This document shows, one piece after another, positions 22,494 to 22,544 of a DNA stretch of 22,544 bases. Both the position numbers and the translations under genes were made by a program. Position 1 is the stretch's first letter. The number at the start of each line of letters is the position of its first letter. Source of the stretch: CAZDVQ01 sp964508975 (GTDB lineage Bacteria; Bacteroidota; Bacteroidia; Chitinophagales; Saprospiraceae); the NCBI GenBank assembly GCA_964508975.1, contig CAZDVQ010000069.1, forward strand, positions 1 through 22,544. Reading direction: 5' to 3'. Under the pieces are notes generated by a model. It saw only the letters and a list, made by a program, of their open reading frames with translations. It was not told where the DNA came from and made no database searches.

Positions 22494-22544
22494 AGAGTAT
22501 GTTTGGATTTTGGGTTTCGAGGGAAAAACGAGCTATTTTTTGAT
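22494..22544. repeat. MITE-like hairpin element, copy 4 (cut by window end)
   Basis: The left 51 bp of the element match copies 2 and 3, from AGAGTATG to the point where the window stops. It is flanked on the left by TTA and lies upstream of the porX promoter. Confidence 0.88.

Noticed and set aside
1..22544. Circular plasmid or phage-like element suggested by matching repeats at both ends
   Set aside because: The ends are opposite halves of a hairpin repeat that also occurs internally, and the content is core chromosomal with no replication or mobility genes.

Overview
The window is a 22.5-kb piece of a Bacteroidota chromosome. The evidence is the gene content: PorX and PorG of the type IX secretion system, two tandem OmpH/Skp proteins behind BamA, DUF6427, DUF3667 and a 634-residue PurF-like protein. 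Promoter-like sites also follow the phylum pattern (TAnnTTTG at -7, sometimes TTTG near -33), and Shine-Dalgarno sequences are mostly absent. I cannot place it below phylum. It looks like ordinary core chromosome rather than a genomic island: I see no integrase, transposase gene, phage gene, CRISPR array or defence cluster.

Layout. 52-2399 (minus): an operon of a DUF6427-like membrane protein, purQ, and a lipoprotein with a stand-alone DsbD N-terminal-like domain. 2759-3394 (minus): a LysE-type exporter, divergent from porG (3719-4552, plus) across a 17-bp tandem repeat. porG ends tail-to-tail on a long purF-like gene (4549-6453, minus). 6723-8230 (plus): mlaE-mlaF, an ABC lipid transporter pair. 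8258-9208 (minus): a DUF3667 membrane protein. 9667-9737 (minus): tRNA-Cys. 9829-11097 (minus): a coiled-coil, DUF349-like protein. 11412-12305 (minus): a glutamyl-Q tRNA(Asp) synthetase-like gene. 12896-13780 (plus): a membrane-anchored alpha/beta hydrolase. 13889-19591 (plus): the envelope block uppS-bamA-ompH-ompH-murI. 19977-22375 (minus): porX followed by an alpha/beta hydrolase.

How the genes fit together. Much of the window serves the cell envelope: lipid carrier synthesis (uppS), D-glutamate for peptidoglycan (murI), outer-membrane protein insertion (bamA with OmpH chaperones), lipid transport (mlaEF) and protein secretion (porG, porX). A second theme is purine synthesis (purQ and the PurF-like gene).

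The most unusual layer is the repeats, which fill almost every gap longer than 250 bp. Four families are visible. (1) A 162-163 bp hairpin MITE-like element occurs in two complete copies and two copies cut by the window ends. All three visible right ends fuse to the stop codon of a neighbouring gene, and all six visible flanks are TAA or TTA. (2) A roughly 172 bp multi-hairpin element occurs twice in opposite orientation. (3) A GC-rich family opening with TTGGGCG occurs four times. (4) A 17-bp tandem repeat lies between lysE and porG. Both window ends stop about 51 bp inside the MITE, so this is probably one complete assembly contig broken at a repeat. I found no convincing undescribed multi-gene system; the MITE/stop-codon relationship is the observation most worth testing.
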